Below are positions 1-9,784 of a DNA stretch of 64,000 nucleotides, one piece after another. The stretch covers positions 4,032,001-4,096,000 of the forward strand of contig NC_088321.1 of assembly GCF_910592395.1 (NCBI RefSeq), in the 5' to 3' direction. Origin of the DNA: Lineus longissimus. Its lineage: Eukaryota > Nemertea > Pilidiophora > Heteronemertea > Lineidae. Below the pieces are notes generated by a model, which saw only the letters and a program-made list of their open reading frames with translations, did not search any database and was not told where the DNA came from. Both the position numbers and the translations under genes were made by a program. Numbering within the stretch: position 1 is the stretch's first letter; every line of letters begins with the position of its first letter.

Positions 1-2105
1 CAAGAGAGTGTCTGAGAGTCACTCTACCCAAAAATTAGTCATTTCGCCTCCTGGGACTTCGTGTGGTTTAAGGATCGTTGCCAGGATCTCGGGCTTGTCA
101 CCTGTCATCGCATGATCTTGCTGGCTGTTTGGTCATCAAGAGTGGGATGATTGACTCGGGTGGACGTTTTAGAAAAATCTTTTATTTATTATCATGAGAG
201 TGGGAAATTCTCTGTTTAAACTGATTTGTCATCTGGGAGTCCTGGACATCATCAGTCATCATGTGACTTGAATATCTTAATGATGGATCATCAAGGCAAT
301 CGTATGTTGCTCGTGCACAATTTTGCGATGTTGTAAAATAAAGAGAGACGTGTCAACCAGACCAGTGTAGAAGTTTAAAATGTCCCCTGGAAAAAGTGTC
401 CGTCCCTATTGTATTCTGCACGATATTAACAAATTAACGAATGAGCGAAAATGACGTGTGTTTTTCGGGTGCGTAACGACTTACACGATTACGGGCCAAC
501 CGGCCTATTACCAACTCGGTCTGGGTTATAGATCATGGTCAATGGTCTCATTAGGGAGGGTTTTTTTTATTCATGCGCGCCCCCCCCCCCCTCACCGTAG
601 TTCCTAAAATCATTGATTTCTCGGTCCTTACAGTCTGTCAGTGTTGATTCAGCAGTTGTTTTGGCAAAGACATGTTTTTTTGGAGTTTCTGAAACATAGA
701 GCGCTACTCAATAGGCGGCTAACAAGAAACTACGCATTTATACTGTTGTTGCCGACGTATGTGTACACTGAACTTGGGATGTGCGTCGGCCCCATGTTGA
801 AATGCCGTCCAGTGACAGTTGGTGCGTTTTTCGCTGATTTATGCAAAATTCAACATATCTAAAAAGTTCAATGGTTGACCCTCGATTTTTTTTGATTTTT
901 GTGTAGCGTAAGCAACTGTCTTTCATGGGAGAATGGTCACTGTAAGAATTATTCAGGAAGAAATGTATAATATTTGGGGTTTTTCGTGATTGTCCGGCCC
1001 AATTGGCAATATTGCCATTTGGGATAGTGAACAGAGCTAGGAGCAAATGTGACGCTTATGATTTATTTAAAGAAATAAAATGTCCGATTTAACATCCTGC
1101 AGAATCAGGGGAATCGGGCGTTTCCAGTGATATATGACACAAATGGGTTGTCCTCATGCATTCACTTTGGAAACGCATTTTAAAATAGATGTTACGTCCT
1201 GTTAATGGGGCACGTCATCATCGCGTACATTTGGGAAAAACTCCCTAACGAGACCAATGTGGAAATCGTCCGATAATAGAATGCAGACATTTTTTTCATG
1301 CATGTTGGGGTTTTTCCGAAATGCTTGATAATCTTAGCTTTTTAGACAATTTAACAGTTATGGAATATTACAAATATTTATTATAAGGATAATTTATCAT
1401 AATATCGATATTCTCGAGCTGTTTTAATGCTGATTCCGCCCAGATTCCGCAGGTTCCGCAGAATCCGCAGGATCCGCTAAATTGCCATGCCCTCAGCAAG
1501 GTGGGTCGGCAATCGAAGGAACGAAAAAAAGTGACGAAAGTAATTTGTCAACCTCGAGACGATACATTCAGTCAACAAAAAAATCAATACTAGGTCTAAA
1601 AATATATTTTTCTTACTCCTGAGTTCAAGAGGTAAACAATGCCATAACCTTGGAGTTCAAATAAAATAAGACGCACCGAACGTGCAACAATCGTGCATGG
1701 AGGTCAACTCGGTACGACAGGGGAAGCAGAGACAGCACTCGCGAACGTTCTACATATTAAGGTATGTCCGGACCTAGAATGTACCGTGTCACTCCCCGCT
1801 GCACTACACGCTCAACGTCTCCCACATGAGTGTCAAATATTTGAGCAGCGAATCCCAGCCTAGGCAACTTGATTTTTTCTGCATTTCTTACTTATTTTCA
1901 ATTATAAATATCAATGACATTGTGGATGTCAACATCTTTATCTTATCTATATATATATATCATTGTATTATTTCAGAACGCGCTATCTTCCAATACACAC
2001 ACTCATGTATAGGACGAAATACGATCAAATTTTATTGTTTGATTTTGATATGCCATTGACGTTACACCAAATATACATTGTACTTGCGTCTTAAATACAA
2101 TACTG
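1..2105. other. Intergenic sequence left of the MULE, copy A
   Basis: No gene is recognised. Short open frames at 641-862 and 1826-2059 have no recognisable domains. A homopolymer C run lies near 577-592. A short tandem run of GATTCCGCA-like units at about 1434-1490 matches, in inverted orientation, sequence at about 40575-40640. The equivalent stretch in copy B is 40779-43396. Confidence 0.6.
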
Positions 2106-2184
2106 CATCCACTCACCAATAAGATCCCGAGCCCGACAATACCCGATTTGTACCACCGCCTTGATGGGTAGAGTCTAAACAGCC
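2106..2184 (+). repeat. MULE terminal inverted repeat, outer left, copy A
   Basis: The stretch starting ATCCACTCACCAATAAGATC and containing CCCGACAATACCCGATTT matches the reverse complement of 17681-17760 with a few mismatches. The similarity stops abruptly on the outer side next to TACTG, which marks the likely element end. Confidence 0.75.
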
Positions 2185-2463
2185 TAACACAATAGTAGGC
2201 CTTTCACAGCCATAAAAGGGGTGGGATCTCTATTCAAGAGTTAACAACGTAATCGTCATGAATAGTCAAGACTCTACAGAGGAGCTTTTCATATTACAAT
2301 TAAAGACCAATAACGCCATCGATCGAGGCGAATGGCACCAGAGTCTACAGGACTGTAACTGAACTGATTTTGAAGTTAAGTGGTGTAAAGGAAAGACGGC
2401 AACCTGGCAGCCATATTGGATATTGTGTCAGGTCATACATCTATAGGAAAGCTCCCCTACACT

Positions 2464-3484
2464 CGGGTAGGTGATAAAGTATGGAATTAGTGAAACCTTG
2501 GAAACACTGATAAACCTTGGAAACACTCCTTAAAATGGTAGTTGATAAAGTATGGAATTAGTGAAACTTTGGAAACACTGATAAACCTTGGAATATTCAA
2601 TGTAAACCATGGAATCACTGTGCAAATAGCGCGGGAAACCGGGTGCGTTCCTTCCACGATTTATACCCTCCCAACTGACAGTCTCGTCCCAGCTGACTTT
2701 ATTGATAGCAATTTGCCAGTTAGTTCAGAAGCCAACATTTTTAATGTGGAGGATGACGTCATCAATTGGCAATGCGTTGTGGTCGTTAAAATATTTTATT
2801 TCTCTTCAATGGAGCCAAAAATTAGTTTTTATGATTGTTTTGTATTCCATAGACGATAAAGTATTATGCTCGGTACTAGATGCACGAGATCATAGGACAA
2901 ACACACACGTGAATAAAAAAAACCGCTTAGAACTGGTGACGTCACAAAGATCTCTGCATCCCTCGATGCGTACTGGAAGATGTAAGAAATCGCTCACGGC
3001 GAAGGAAATTTTCATCCGCAAACTTCGGTAATAAACATACATGACTAGGCTTCTTTTATTCATCGTTTGTTATAAAAAAACAGTCAATCATAGACAATTA
3101 GGCCTAGACATAGTCGTCAACCTTATCCATGCATAATGCATGACAGGCCCCCAATTTTCTCTGTATCACCCTGTATGAACAGACCGATCCGTAGTTCAAA
3201 TAGGCCCCGCGTGGTGGTGGCGTATTTATAAGCGGAGCGCTATTGGTCCATATTATGGGTGTGTGGTGGGCGTGTCTTCCCATATTTGGGAGATCAGTAC
3301 TGTACACTGGAGGCGAGGTACAACTGGGTTGTTCTAAAATATAGACTATTGAATCGGATATGCGACAGATTTCTAAATTACCATAAAATTCCGATCTGAT
3401 CATGTAAGAATAAGCTCCAAATGTTGATTCGTAACCACGTTAGGTTCGAATGGCATTATTTCATGTTTTTATGCATTTTTAGGA
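2464..3484 (+). repeat. Left arm of the foldback element
   Basis: Inverted copy of 3546-4553. It contains one extra sub-repeat of about 70 bp near 2530-2600, in which the terminal motif reappears, and a private segment at 3170-3260. Confidence 0.85.
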
Positions 3485-3545
3485 CTGATTCCAAGGTTTA
3501 TCACTGGTTCCAAGGTTTCACTGATTCCAAGCTTTATCAACTACC

Positions 3546-4553
3546 CCTTAAAATGCATAAAAACATGAAATAATGCCATTCGAACCTAACGTGGTTACGA
3601 ATCAACATTTGGAGCTTATTCTTACATGATCAGATCGGAATTTTATGGTAATTTAGAAATCTGTCGCATATCCGATTCAATAGTCTATATTTTAGAACAA
3701 CCCAGTTGTACCTCGCCTCCAGTGTACAGTACTGATCTCCCAAATATGGGAAGACACGCCCACCACACACCCATAATATGGACCAATACCATCCATGCAA
3801 TGTAATTCAGGTTATCGCATCCGATCCGTGCGTACAGACAGCGTACAGACAGCGTACAGGTCATGAGGTGCATCATCAGCCATGCTGCCATGGCCATGGC
3901 CATGTCTTGCTTTTCGATCAGACGAGTTGCTTGGGAAGTTGGGGGCCTGTCATGCATTATGCATGGATAAGGTTGACGACTATGTCTAGGCCTAATTGTC
4001 TATGATTGACTGATATTTTATAACAAACGATGAATAAAAGAAGCCTAGTCATGTATGTTTATTACCGAAGTTTGCGGATGAAAATTTCCTTCGCCGTGAG
4101 CGATTTCTTACATCTTCCAGTAGGCATCGAGGGATGCAGAGATCTTTGTGACGTCATCAGTTCTAAGCGGTTTTTTTATTCACGTGTGTGTTTGTCCTAT
4201 GATCTCGTGCATCTAGTACCGAGCATAATACTTTATCGTCTATGGAATACAAAACAATCATAAAAACTAATTTTTGCTTCCATTGAAGAGAAATAAAATA
4301 TTTTAACGACCACAGCGCATTGCCAATTGATGACGTCATCCTCCACATTAAAAATGTTGGCTTCTGAACTAACTGGCAAATTGCTATCAATAAAGTCAGC
4401 TGGGACGAGACTGTCAGTTGGGAGGGTATAAATCGTGGAAGGAACGCACCCGATTTCCCGCGCTATTTGCACAGTGATTCCATGGTTTACATTGAATATT
4501 CCAAGGTTTATCAGTGTTTCCAAGGTCTCACTAATTCCATACTTTATCAACTA
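3546..4553 (-). repeat. Right arm of the foldback element
   Basis: Inverted copy of 2464-3484. Its private segment (about 3785-3945) has a short tandem repeat of GTACAGACAGC and an ATGGCCATGGCCATG palindrome. Confidence 0.85.
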
Positions 4554-4924
4554 CCCTACACTAGGCCATCACATCACAGAAATGTCAGGCGTGTCACTCA
4601 CTCAGTTCTGGAGTTATGGGGCAGAACGCGAAAAACAAAGATGGAGGTCTGGCGGCCATGTTCGACTTTGGATCGGGTCCAAAATCGATAGAGAACCTCC
4701 CCTACACGAGGTTATCACACCACATAATTTTCATGTATGTGGCTCAACCGCTTCTTGAGTTGTGGGTCGGAATGCCAGAGAAAAAGATGGCGGCCTGGCG
4801 GCCATGATAGCCCAAAATCGATAGCGAACCTTCCCTACACTAGGTCATCATACCACAGGAGTTTCAGGTCTGTCATTCACTTGGTTCTTTAGTTATTGGA
4901 CGGAATGCCTAAAACCAAGTTGGT

Positions 4925-5560
4925 GGCCCGGTGGCATTTTGAACTGGGAAATGGAGTCAGAAAGGGTTAAAGTGACTTGCAAATGAATGAAATGGAGTCA
5001 GAAAGGGTTAACGTGACTTGTAGCTGAATCGGGAGCCAGCATTTGAATAGGGAAATGGACTTATAGAGGGTTAAAATGAGTTAAGACGAATAAGGAACTG
5101 GCATTTTGAACCGGGAAATGGAGTCAGAAAGGGTTAATAAAAGTGACTTGCAAATGAATGAAATGGAGTCAGAAAGGGTTAAAGTGACTTGTAGCTGAAT
5201 TGGGAGCAAGCATTTGAATCGGAAAATGGAGTTGTAGAGGGTTAAAATGAGTTAAAACGAATAAGGAGCTGGCATTTTGAACCGGGAAATGGAGTCAGAA
5301 AGGGTTAAAGTGACTTGCAAATGAATGAAATGGAGTCAGAAAGGGTCAAAGTGACTTGTAGCTGAATCGGGAGCCAGCATTTGAATAGAAAAATTGACTT
5401 ATAGAGGGTTAAAATGAGTTAAGATGAATAAGGAACTGGCATTTTGAACTGGGAAATGTGTCAGAAAGGGTTAAAGTCACTGATAGTTGAATCGGGAGCT
5501 TGGTAGGAAAGGGTTAAAACCACCAAGTTGAGTTATCGGACTTTGGAGGGTTAATATTTG
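4925..5560. repeat. 169-bp minisatellite array, copy A
   Basis: The phrase GGCATTTTGAAC.GGGAAATG recurs at about 4933, 5101, 5271 and 5438, a period near 169 bp. Within each unit GGAGTCAGAAAGGGTTAA appears twice and AGAGGGTTAAAATGAGTTAA once, so it is a higher-order repeat. It is followed by a short GGGAACT run near 5628-5660. Confidence 0.9.
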
Positions 5561-6057
5561 AAAGAAATTTGAATTGGGAACTGGGAAATGCTTAGCCCAT
5601 TTCCTAGTTCCTTATTCGTACCCAACTGCGAACTGGGAACTGGGAACTGGGAACTGGGAGCCAACTTCACAGACCCGTTATGGGGCAGAATACAAAAACA
5701 AAGATGGCAGCCCGGCGGGTATCTTCGATTTTGGTTCGGGATAGAAATTAGATATCAGTGAAGCCACCTGTTCTTGAGTTAAAGTCCGGAATGGGAAATC
5801 CGAATGGCCTCCGGGCGGCCATGTTGAATTTCGGAGCACGACCAAAATCGATAGGGAACCTCTCCCTATCCACCCCATTACACAAAAGAAAAGAGCAGAA
5901 TGCGATAATCTAAGATGGCGGCTGGCGGCCATATTGGATTTTGAAACGCGCCCAATATCAATAGGGACCCTCTGACACATTAGGCCTACTCACCCCCTAA
6001 AGATTTTACGTCAGCCGAACATGGGGTTCTTGAGTTATAGTCCGGAATTCAGTAGTG

Positions 6058-6112
6058 TGGTGTGGGCCGGACGCGAATTTTTTTCCTACGAGGTTTTTGC
6101 ATATGGCGCATG
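6058..6112 (+). repeat. MULE terminal inverted repeat, inner left, copy A
   Basis: A GGCCGG core followed by CGCGAATTTTTTTCCTAC and a GGTTTTTG block matches the reverse complement of about 17546-17592. About 3.9 kb of satellite repeats and a foldback insert separate it from the outer left arm, whereas on the right the two parts lie within about 90 bp. The left terminal repeat has therefore been split or expanded. Confidence 0.7.
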
Positions 6113-6585
6113 CGTACTTGGCGTTTGAACTTGCGCCATGGGTGACTTGTTCATTTCACCGTGAAATCGAATTGTAGTCCGCAATATGTCGATAAAGTGC
6201 TTTTGTTGGTAGGTATCTAGACGCAAGGGCCCAACGCGCCGCGTAGCGGCAAAAAAGCGAAGCTAGCGAAACATTTATAACGGGTCACCGTCACTTATTA
6301 TTGGACTTATAGCGCATTTACGGGGTTGCAACTATTTTGCTTTATAGTGTCACCAGGAAAGAAAAGCATGCGACCTAACGCCGATCTATTTGTATAAAGT
6401 GATAATTGGAAGGTATATAGTAGGAAATATCAATAAAATAATCATTCCATATCGTCTTTTGAGGGCATTTTTGATTGTAAAAAATATATGTGTACGTCAC
6501 CGTAGTCTCTGCAATGATAATTTTATCAGAGCAGTCTCACGCAAGTAGAAGTTCTTTACCTATTAGTTCTTCACTTATTAGTCTC

Positions 6586-6610
6586 AACGTCTGGCGCAAA
6601 GCCAGACGTT
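6586..6610. repeat. Perfect hairpin, 10-bp stem, 5-base loop
   Basis: AACGTCTGGC, loop GCAAA, then GCCAGACGTT. The same hairpin occurs inverted near 51051-51075. On the minus strand it is followed closely by CTAA, a combination that resembles a Helitron 3' end but is not enough to call one. Confidence 0.8.
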
Positions 6611-7742
6611 TTCCATTACGATTTCACTACGATGTTTGACAAGAAGGAGCAGTGCGCGAGATATGCTAATGAGCAGACTTCCCTCGCTTGAGTTTCTGAA
6701 GAATGTTCCATATCGCGCTAAGCTCATCACTGCTGATTATGACAGGCGTGCAACGGTAGGTATCTCCTCCCCAACTTCCACCCTGATACGGTACAATAAG
6801 TTACCATTTGATGGGAATGGGAGAATGCCCTCACTGTGTATGGAGTCATAGGGATAAGAAGACATTATTCATTAGTGTTGGTACAAGTGATTTTGCCCAA
6901 AAAGCATGCGCATTCAAAAAACAAAATATGCAAGGTATCACGTACATGACCATGACGACGTGCAGAAAGTGCACTGGCCAGTGCATACCCTATGGCTATG
7001 TACTAGTAAACATGGTAAACATGGACAACATCATTATTCATCGGCAGTTCATTTTACTCCGAGCTTTTCCTGAAACATATAGCCATGATGATTAGGCCTA
7101 CCATGTACCATGACCAATAACAGCACTAGATCATGATCATGTAGATGTCAACAAGTTCATGTAGATGTCAACAAGTTCACATGAACCGTATAATCCAGCA
7201 TGGCGCATGTGGGGCATGCGTCTCAACCAAAGCACCAAAATCACTTGTTTTGGTCTATTTCACTTGTGTTTCCCCCGTCTCCCAGTCCATAATACATTTA
7301 CACAGTTTACAATCCCCGATCATGGCCCAACAAAAGGTCATCGGTTGACTAAAGGAAAACAACTGTTCAATGGATTTATAGTTGAATGCGATCAAACTAC
7401 GTCTTTTCAATCGTGGATTGTAAATTTAACCCCATGGGCCTAGGGAAGGCCCTATAACAATACTTTCGACACAGTTATTATCTCCGGTGCCTCCACCATG
7501 TTACACACAGTGCTCACTGCTGATACTAAAATGCGCCACCTAGTCAAAGCAGGACATATGTTCTCCTAGGAATACATCTCTTTCCAATATTTCGTCATTC
7601 CACTATCGTCATCACCTCATCATACTTTCATTGACATTACAGGCACACATCCACAGAGCACTCTTCAAATCATCTACACAGTGGTTATCCAACTAGGATT
7701 ATAAAGGTAATTTTCTTAGCCCCGCACAGTGGGTTTCAGTCT

Positions 7743-7900
7743 TGATAAAGGGGCACTATTGCTAGCAGCTAGGTAGGCAAGATAAAGTTAGCCGAAGTAG
7801 CCGATAGGGGTCTCTCACCCCTCAAAGTCCGTCACAACTATTCAAGCTTGTACAAGGAATACATGCAGCGCTGACTCTAACAAGACCCAATGGGAATGTC
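7743..7900. repeat. R1 palindromic MITE, partial, inside the 3.2-kb element (A)
   Basis: It begins TAAAGGGGCACTATTGCTAG, close to the R1 terminal sequence, and contains the R1 landmarks GGCAAGATAAAGTTA, ATAGGGGTCTCTCAC and CTTGTACAAGGAATACAT. The other end is missing. Confidence 0.65.
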
Positions 7901-8249
7901 GCACAGTCATCTGTCAAAAACAAGACCTATGTTGTAGTATGATCTCTTGCCAATATTTAATAATTGCACTATCGTCATCACCTCATCATACTTCATTGAC
8001 ATTACAGGCACACATTGACATAGACCACTGTTGCAATCAACGACACAGTCGCTATCCAAGTAGCATTATAGAGGTAATTATCATTATCATACCTCATTAG
8101 CATGTGAACCAATCGCGTCGCGTCCTTTGCGATCACGGCAAAGCCTCATGGAATAATGTCTTTCACCGTTGAATAATTTTTCATATTCCATGCCTACAAC
8201 TTCAATTTCTTCATATTCCATGGCTAGAAGTTCAATACTAATATAATAT

Positions 8250-8440
8250 CCAAGATAAAGTTACAAGAAGTAGTCAATAGGGGTCTCTCACCTCTCACTG
8301 TATGTCCACACTATTCACGCTTGTACGAGGAATACATTCAATGCTGAATCTAACAACACCCAGTGCCCTTACTCTGTATATTAGTCACTGGAAGATGGCC
8401 CATTTCACTCCTTGCTTCTACTTCACCTATAGTCTCATTG
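8250..8440. repeat. R1 palindromic MITE, near complete, inside the 3.2-kb element (A)
   Basis: Landmarks run AAGATAAAGTTACAAGAAGT, AATAGGGGTCTCTCACCTCT, ACGAGGAATACATTCAATGC and end with CACCTATAGTCTC, the inverted form of the R1 terminus. The inverted counterpart in B is 49738-49926. Confidence 0.7.
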
Positions 8441-8954
8441 CAAACGCCTCAGTTCTATGATATCACATTCACTTTCAGCTGTCATGCAACGCAACAACTG
8501 TGCTATCTGCCATCGCACATCAACGAAGAAGTGCAGCCGCCCACATTCCACCTCACGTCTGTCCGACCAGCTGCAATCCTCGAGGACGCCCCACTGTACC
8601 ACGATTTCACTACGATGTTTGACAAGAAGGAGCAGTGCGCGAGATAGGCTAATGAGCAGACTTCCCTCGCTTGAGTTTCGGAAGAATGTTCCATATCGCG
8701 CTAAGCTGACCACTGCTGACCATGACAGGCGTGCATTGGACTGGTACAGGTTGGAACTGAACATTGAATATGCTGGTGGTGACGCTTTCTGATGAGAAGT
8801 TGGTCGTGACTGATGCAGTATCCTTGGACTTGTCCACAGCATCGTTCAATCATTGCTCTCTCAGCTGCCTTGATTCTGTACTTACCCAAATACTAAGACC
8901 AAATGCCTGTTGACTGTGCTTTAAGAGAGACTGGCGCCATGCCTAGAGATATGA

Positions 8955-9024
8955 CTGACCCCTATTGGCAAATTTGTATGACTTTATCTTGCCTACCTAG
9001 CTGCTGCCTATAGTCTCCCTTTAA
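8955..9024. repeat. R1 MITE fragment, inside the 3.2-kb element (A)
   Basis: It carries the right half of R1: CCCCTATTGGCAAATTTGTA, TTTATCTTGCCTACCTAGCT and the terminus CTATAGTCTCCCTTTAA. The B counterpart is 49152-49222. Confidence 0.7.
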
Positions 9025-9385
9025 CTGCGGAACACTTCAAAGTCGTTAAAATGCCATGTTCCACCTTTTAATGTGTTCAGACCGCCATTTTCAAAATAAT
9101 CAAGTCAGGACACTGCCTTCTTGTCTCATAATAAATTTTGCTTTCCTCAATAATAACATTTCTTCTTCTTCAATGCTTTCATCATTCCAAACTTCTCCTC
9201 CTCTGACTTTTACAGGGGTACAGTCATGGCAATCAAAACCCAAATACTGAGACCAAATGCCTGTTGACTGTGCTTTAAGAGAGACTGGCGCCATGCCTAG
9301 TCTCTCTTAAAGCACAGTCAACAGACACCAACCCCCTCAGACTCAGAAACCACAAACGCCCAACCCTTCCTGCTACCTTAATACT

Positions 9386-9784
9386 TCTGGGTTGGTTTTA
9401 TAATTGCCGTTATTGAATGTTTTGAAGAATCTTATCTTTGGTTTGACTTGAGTGCAGTTTTACTTGGCATTGGGCCTACACTTATTTATGTTATAGTATA
9501 CTGTCTCTGTCTTATTCTATTGAGCATTGGGCTCCAGCTGATTCTGTCACTTCATTTATACTGTAGTTTATTGCCTATTTGGGACACATTGTGAGGAATT
9601 GGGTTTTTGTCTGGTATTTTCATTGTCGTGATTGCGTTTGATTGTATTTTCTTTGCATATTTTTGTGCTACTGTTTTGTACTGATGTCTACTTCTTGATT
9701 TCAGTAAACCGTTTCATTTACAACAATGTGTTCGGTTGTTCGTTTTTGAGACGTGTTCTACACTTGACCCCCGGCTCCCACAAA
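9386..9784. other. Copy-A-only segment after the 3.2-kb element
   Basis: This 399-bp T-rich stretch has no match in copy B, where the same position holds an unrelated 266 bp (45797-46062). Homology resumes at AAGCTTTTAATGCATG. It may be part of the same insertion event with loss of the original sequence. The end TTCTACA resembles an LTR terminus, but no second LTR or coding region is present. Confidence 0.5.

Larger units (their letters stand above)
2464..4553. mobile_element. Foldback-type element with kilobase-long inverted arms
   Basis: This 2090-bp insertion is absent from copy B, where CCCTACACT runs straight into AGGCC. That 9-bp word flanks the insertion on both sides (2455-2463 and 4554-4562), as expected of a target duplication. 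The arms, about 2464-3484 and 3546-4553, are inverted copies of each other around a spacer of about 60 bp. The terminal motif GTTGATAAAGTATGGAATTA is repeated inside the left arm, and its end motif recurs in the spacer. The arms differ in the middle: 3170-3260 against 3780-3945. Frames of 105 codons at 2542-2859 (plus) and 4233-4550 (minus) are mirror images of the same DNA and not evidence of a protein. Long, internally repetitive arms and a 9-bp duplication resemble Foldback/Galileo or MULE-type non-autonomous elements; the superfamily is not resolved. Confidence 0.88.
2395..6055. repeat. Satellite repeats carrying an AAGATGGCGGC motif, copy A (discontinuous)
   Basis: A degenerate repeat unit of roughly 150-165 bp recurs at about 2395-2463, 4554-4935 and 5676-6055. 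It features CCCTACACTAGG, a TTCTTGAGTTATGG block, AAGATGGCGGCCTGGCGGCC and CAAAATCGATAG.GAACC. The array is interrupted by the foldback insert (2464-4553) and by a different 169-bp minisatellite (4925-5560). AAGATGGCGGC at 4784-4794 and 5912-5922 equals the known vertebrate YY1 consensus. Whether it binds anything here is inference. The array lies between the two parts of the left MULE terminal repeat. Confidence 0.75.
6222..9385 (+). mobile_element. Unclassified 3.2-kb mobile element, copy A insertion
   Basis: The segment from CGCAAGGGCCC to CCTTAATACT appears once in each duplicon but at a different site and in opposite orientation (48791-51440 in B), so it behaves as a mobile unit. Here it lies just inside the MULE left end. 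Flanks are TCTAGA on the left and TCTGGG on the right. The copy-B flanks in the same orientation are TCTGGA on both sides, suggesting a 6-bp target duplication at TCTRGA-like sites. I see no terminal inverted repeats. Inside are a perfect 10-bp hairpin (6586-6610), two related 150-bp segments (about 6611-6770 and 8597-8740), R1 MITE copies and an inverted motif pair near 8907-9325. No transposase was recognised. In A it is followed by 400 bp with no counterpart in B. Confidence 0.75.

Noticed and set aside
3430-3460. tRNA-like B-box word GGTTCGAATGG
   Set aside because: No A box at a proper distance and no cloverleaf; it lies in the foldback arm and is repeated inverted at about 3570-3590.
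2542-4550. Two matching 105-codon frames on opposite strands (2542-2859 and 4233-4550)
   Set aside because: They are mirror images produced by the inverted arms of the foldback element; no domain is recognisable and the empty site in B shows the whole region is an insert.
4925-5560. Regularly spaced repeats considered as a CRISPR array
   Set aside because: The units are contiguous 169-bp minisatellites in an animal genome with no unique spacers of CRISPR size.
6581-6610. Possible Helitron 3' end (hairpin near CTAA)
   Set aside because: The hairpin is closer to CTAA than usual, no TC start or Rep/helicase sequence is seen, and the segment continues on both sides in both copies.
8435-8842. 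Overlapping frames of up to 135 codons in the 3.2-kb element
   Set aside because: Several frames on both strands overlap, none has a recognisable domain, and the neighbouring related segment at 6611-6770 is not open in the same way.
9386-9784. Possible solo LTR ending TTCTACA
   Set aside because: No TG start with a matching flank duplication, no second LTR, no primer-binding site in the right orientation, and no gag-pol remains.
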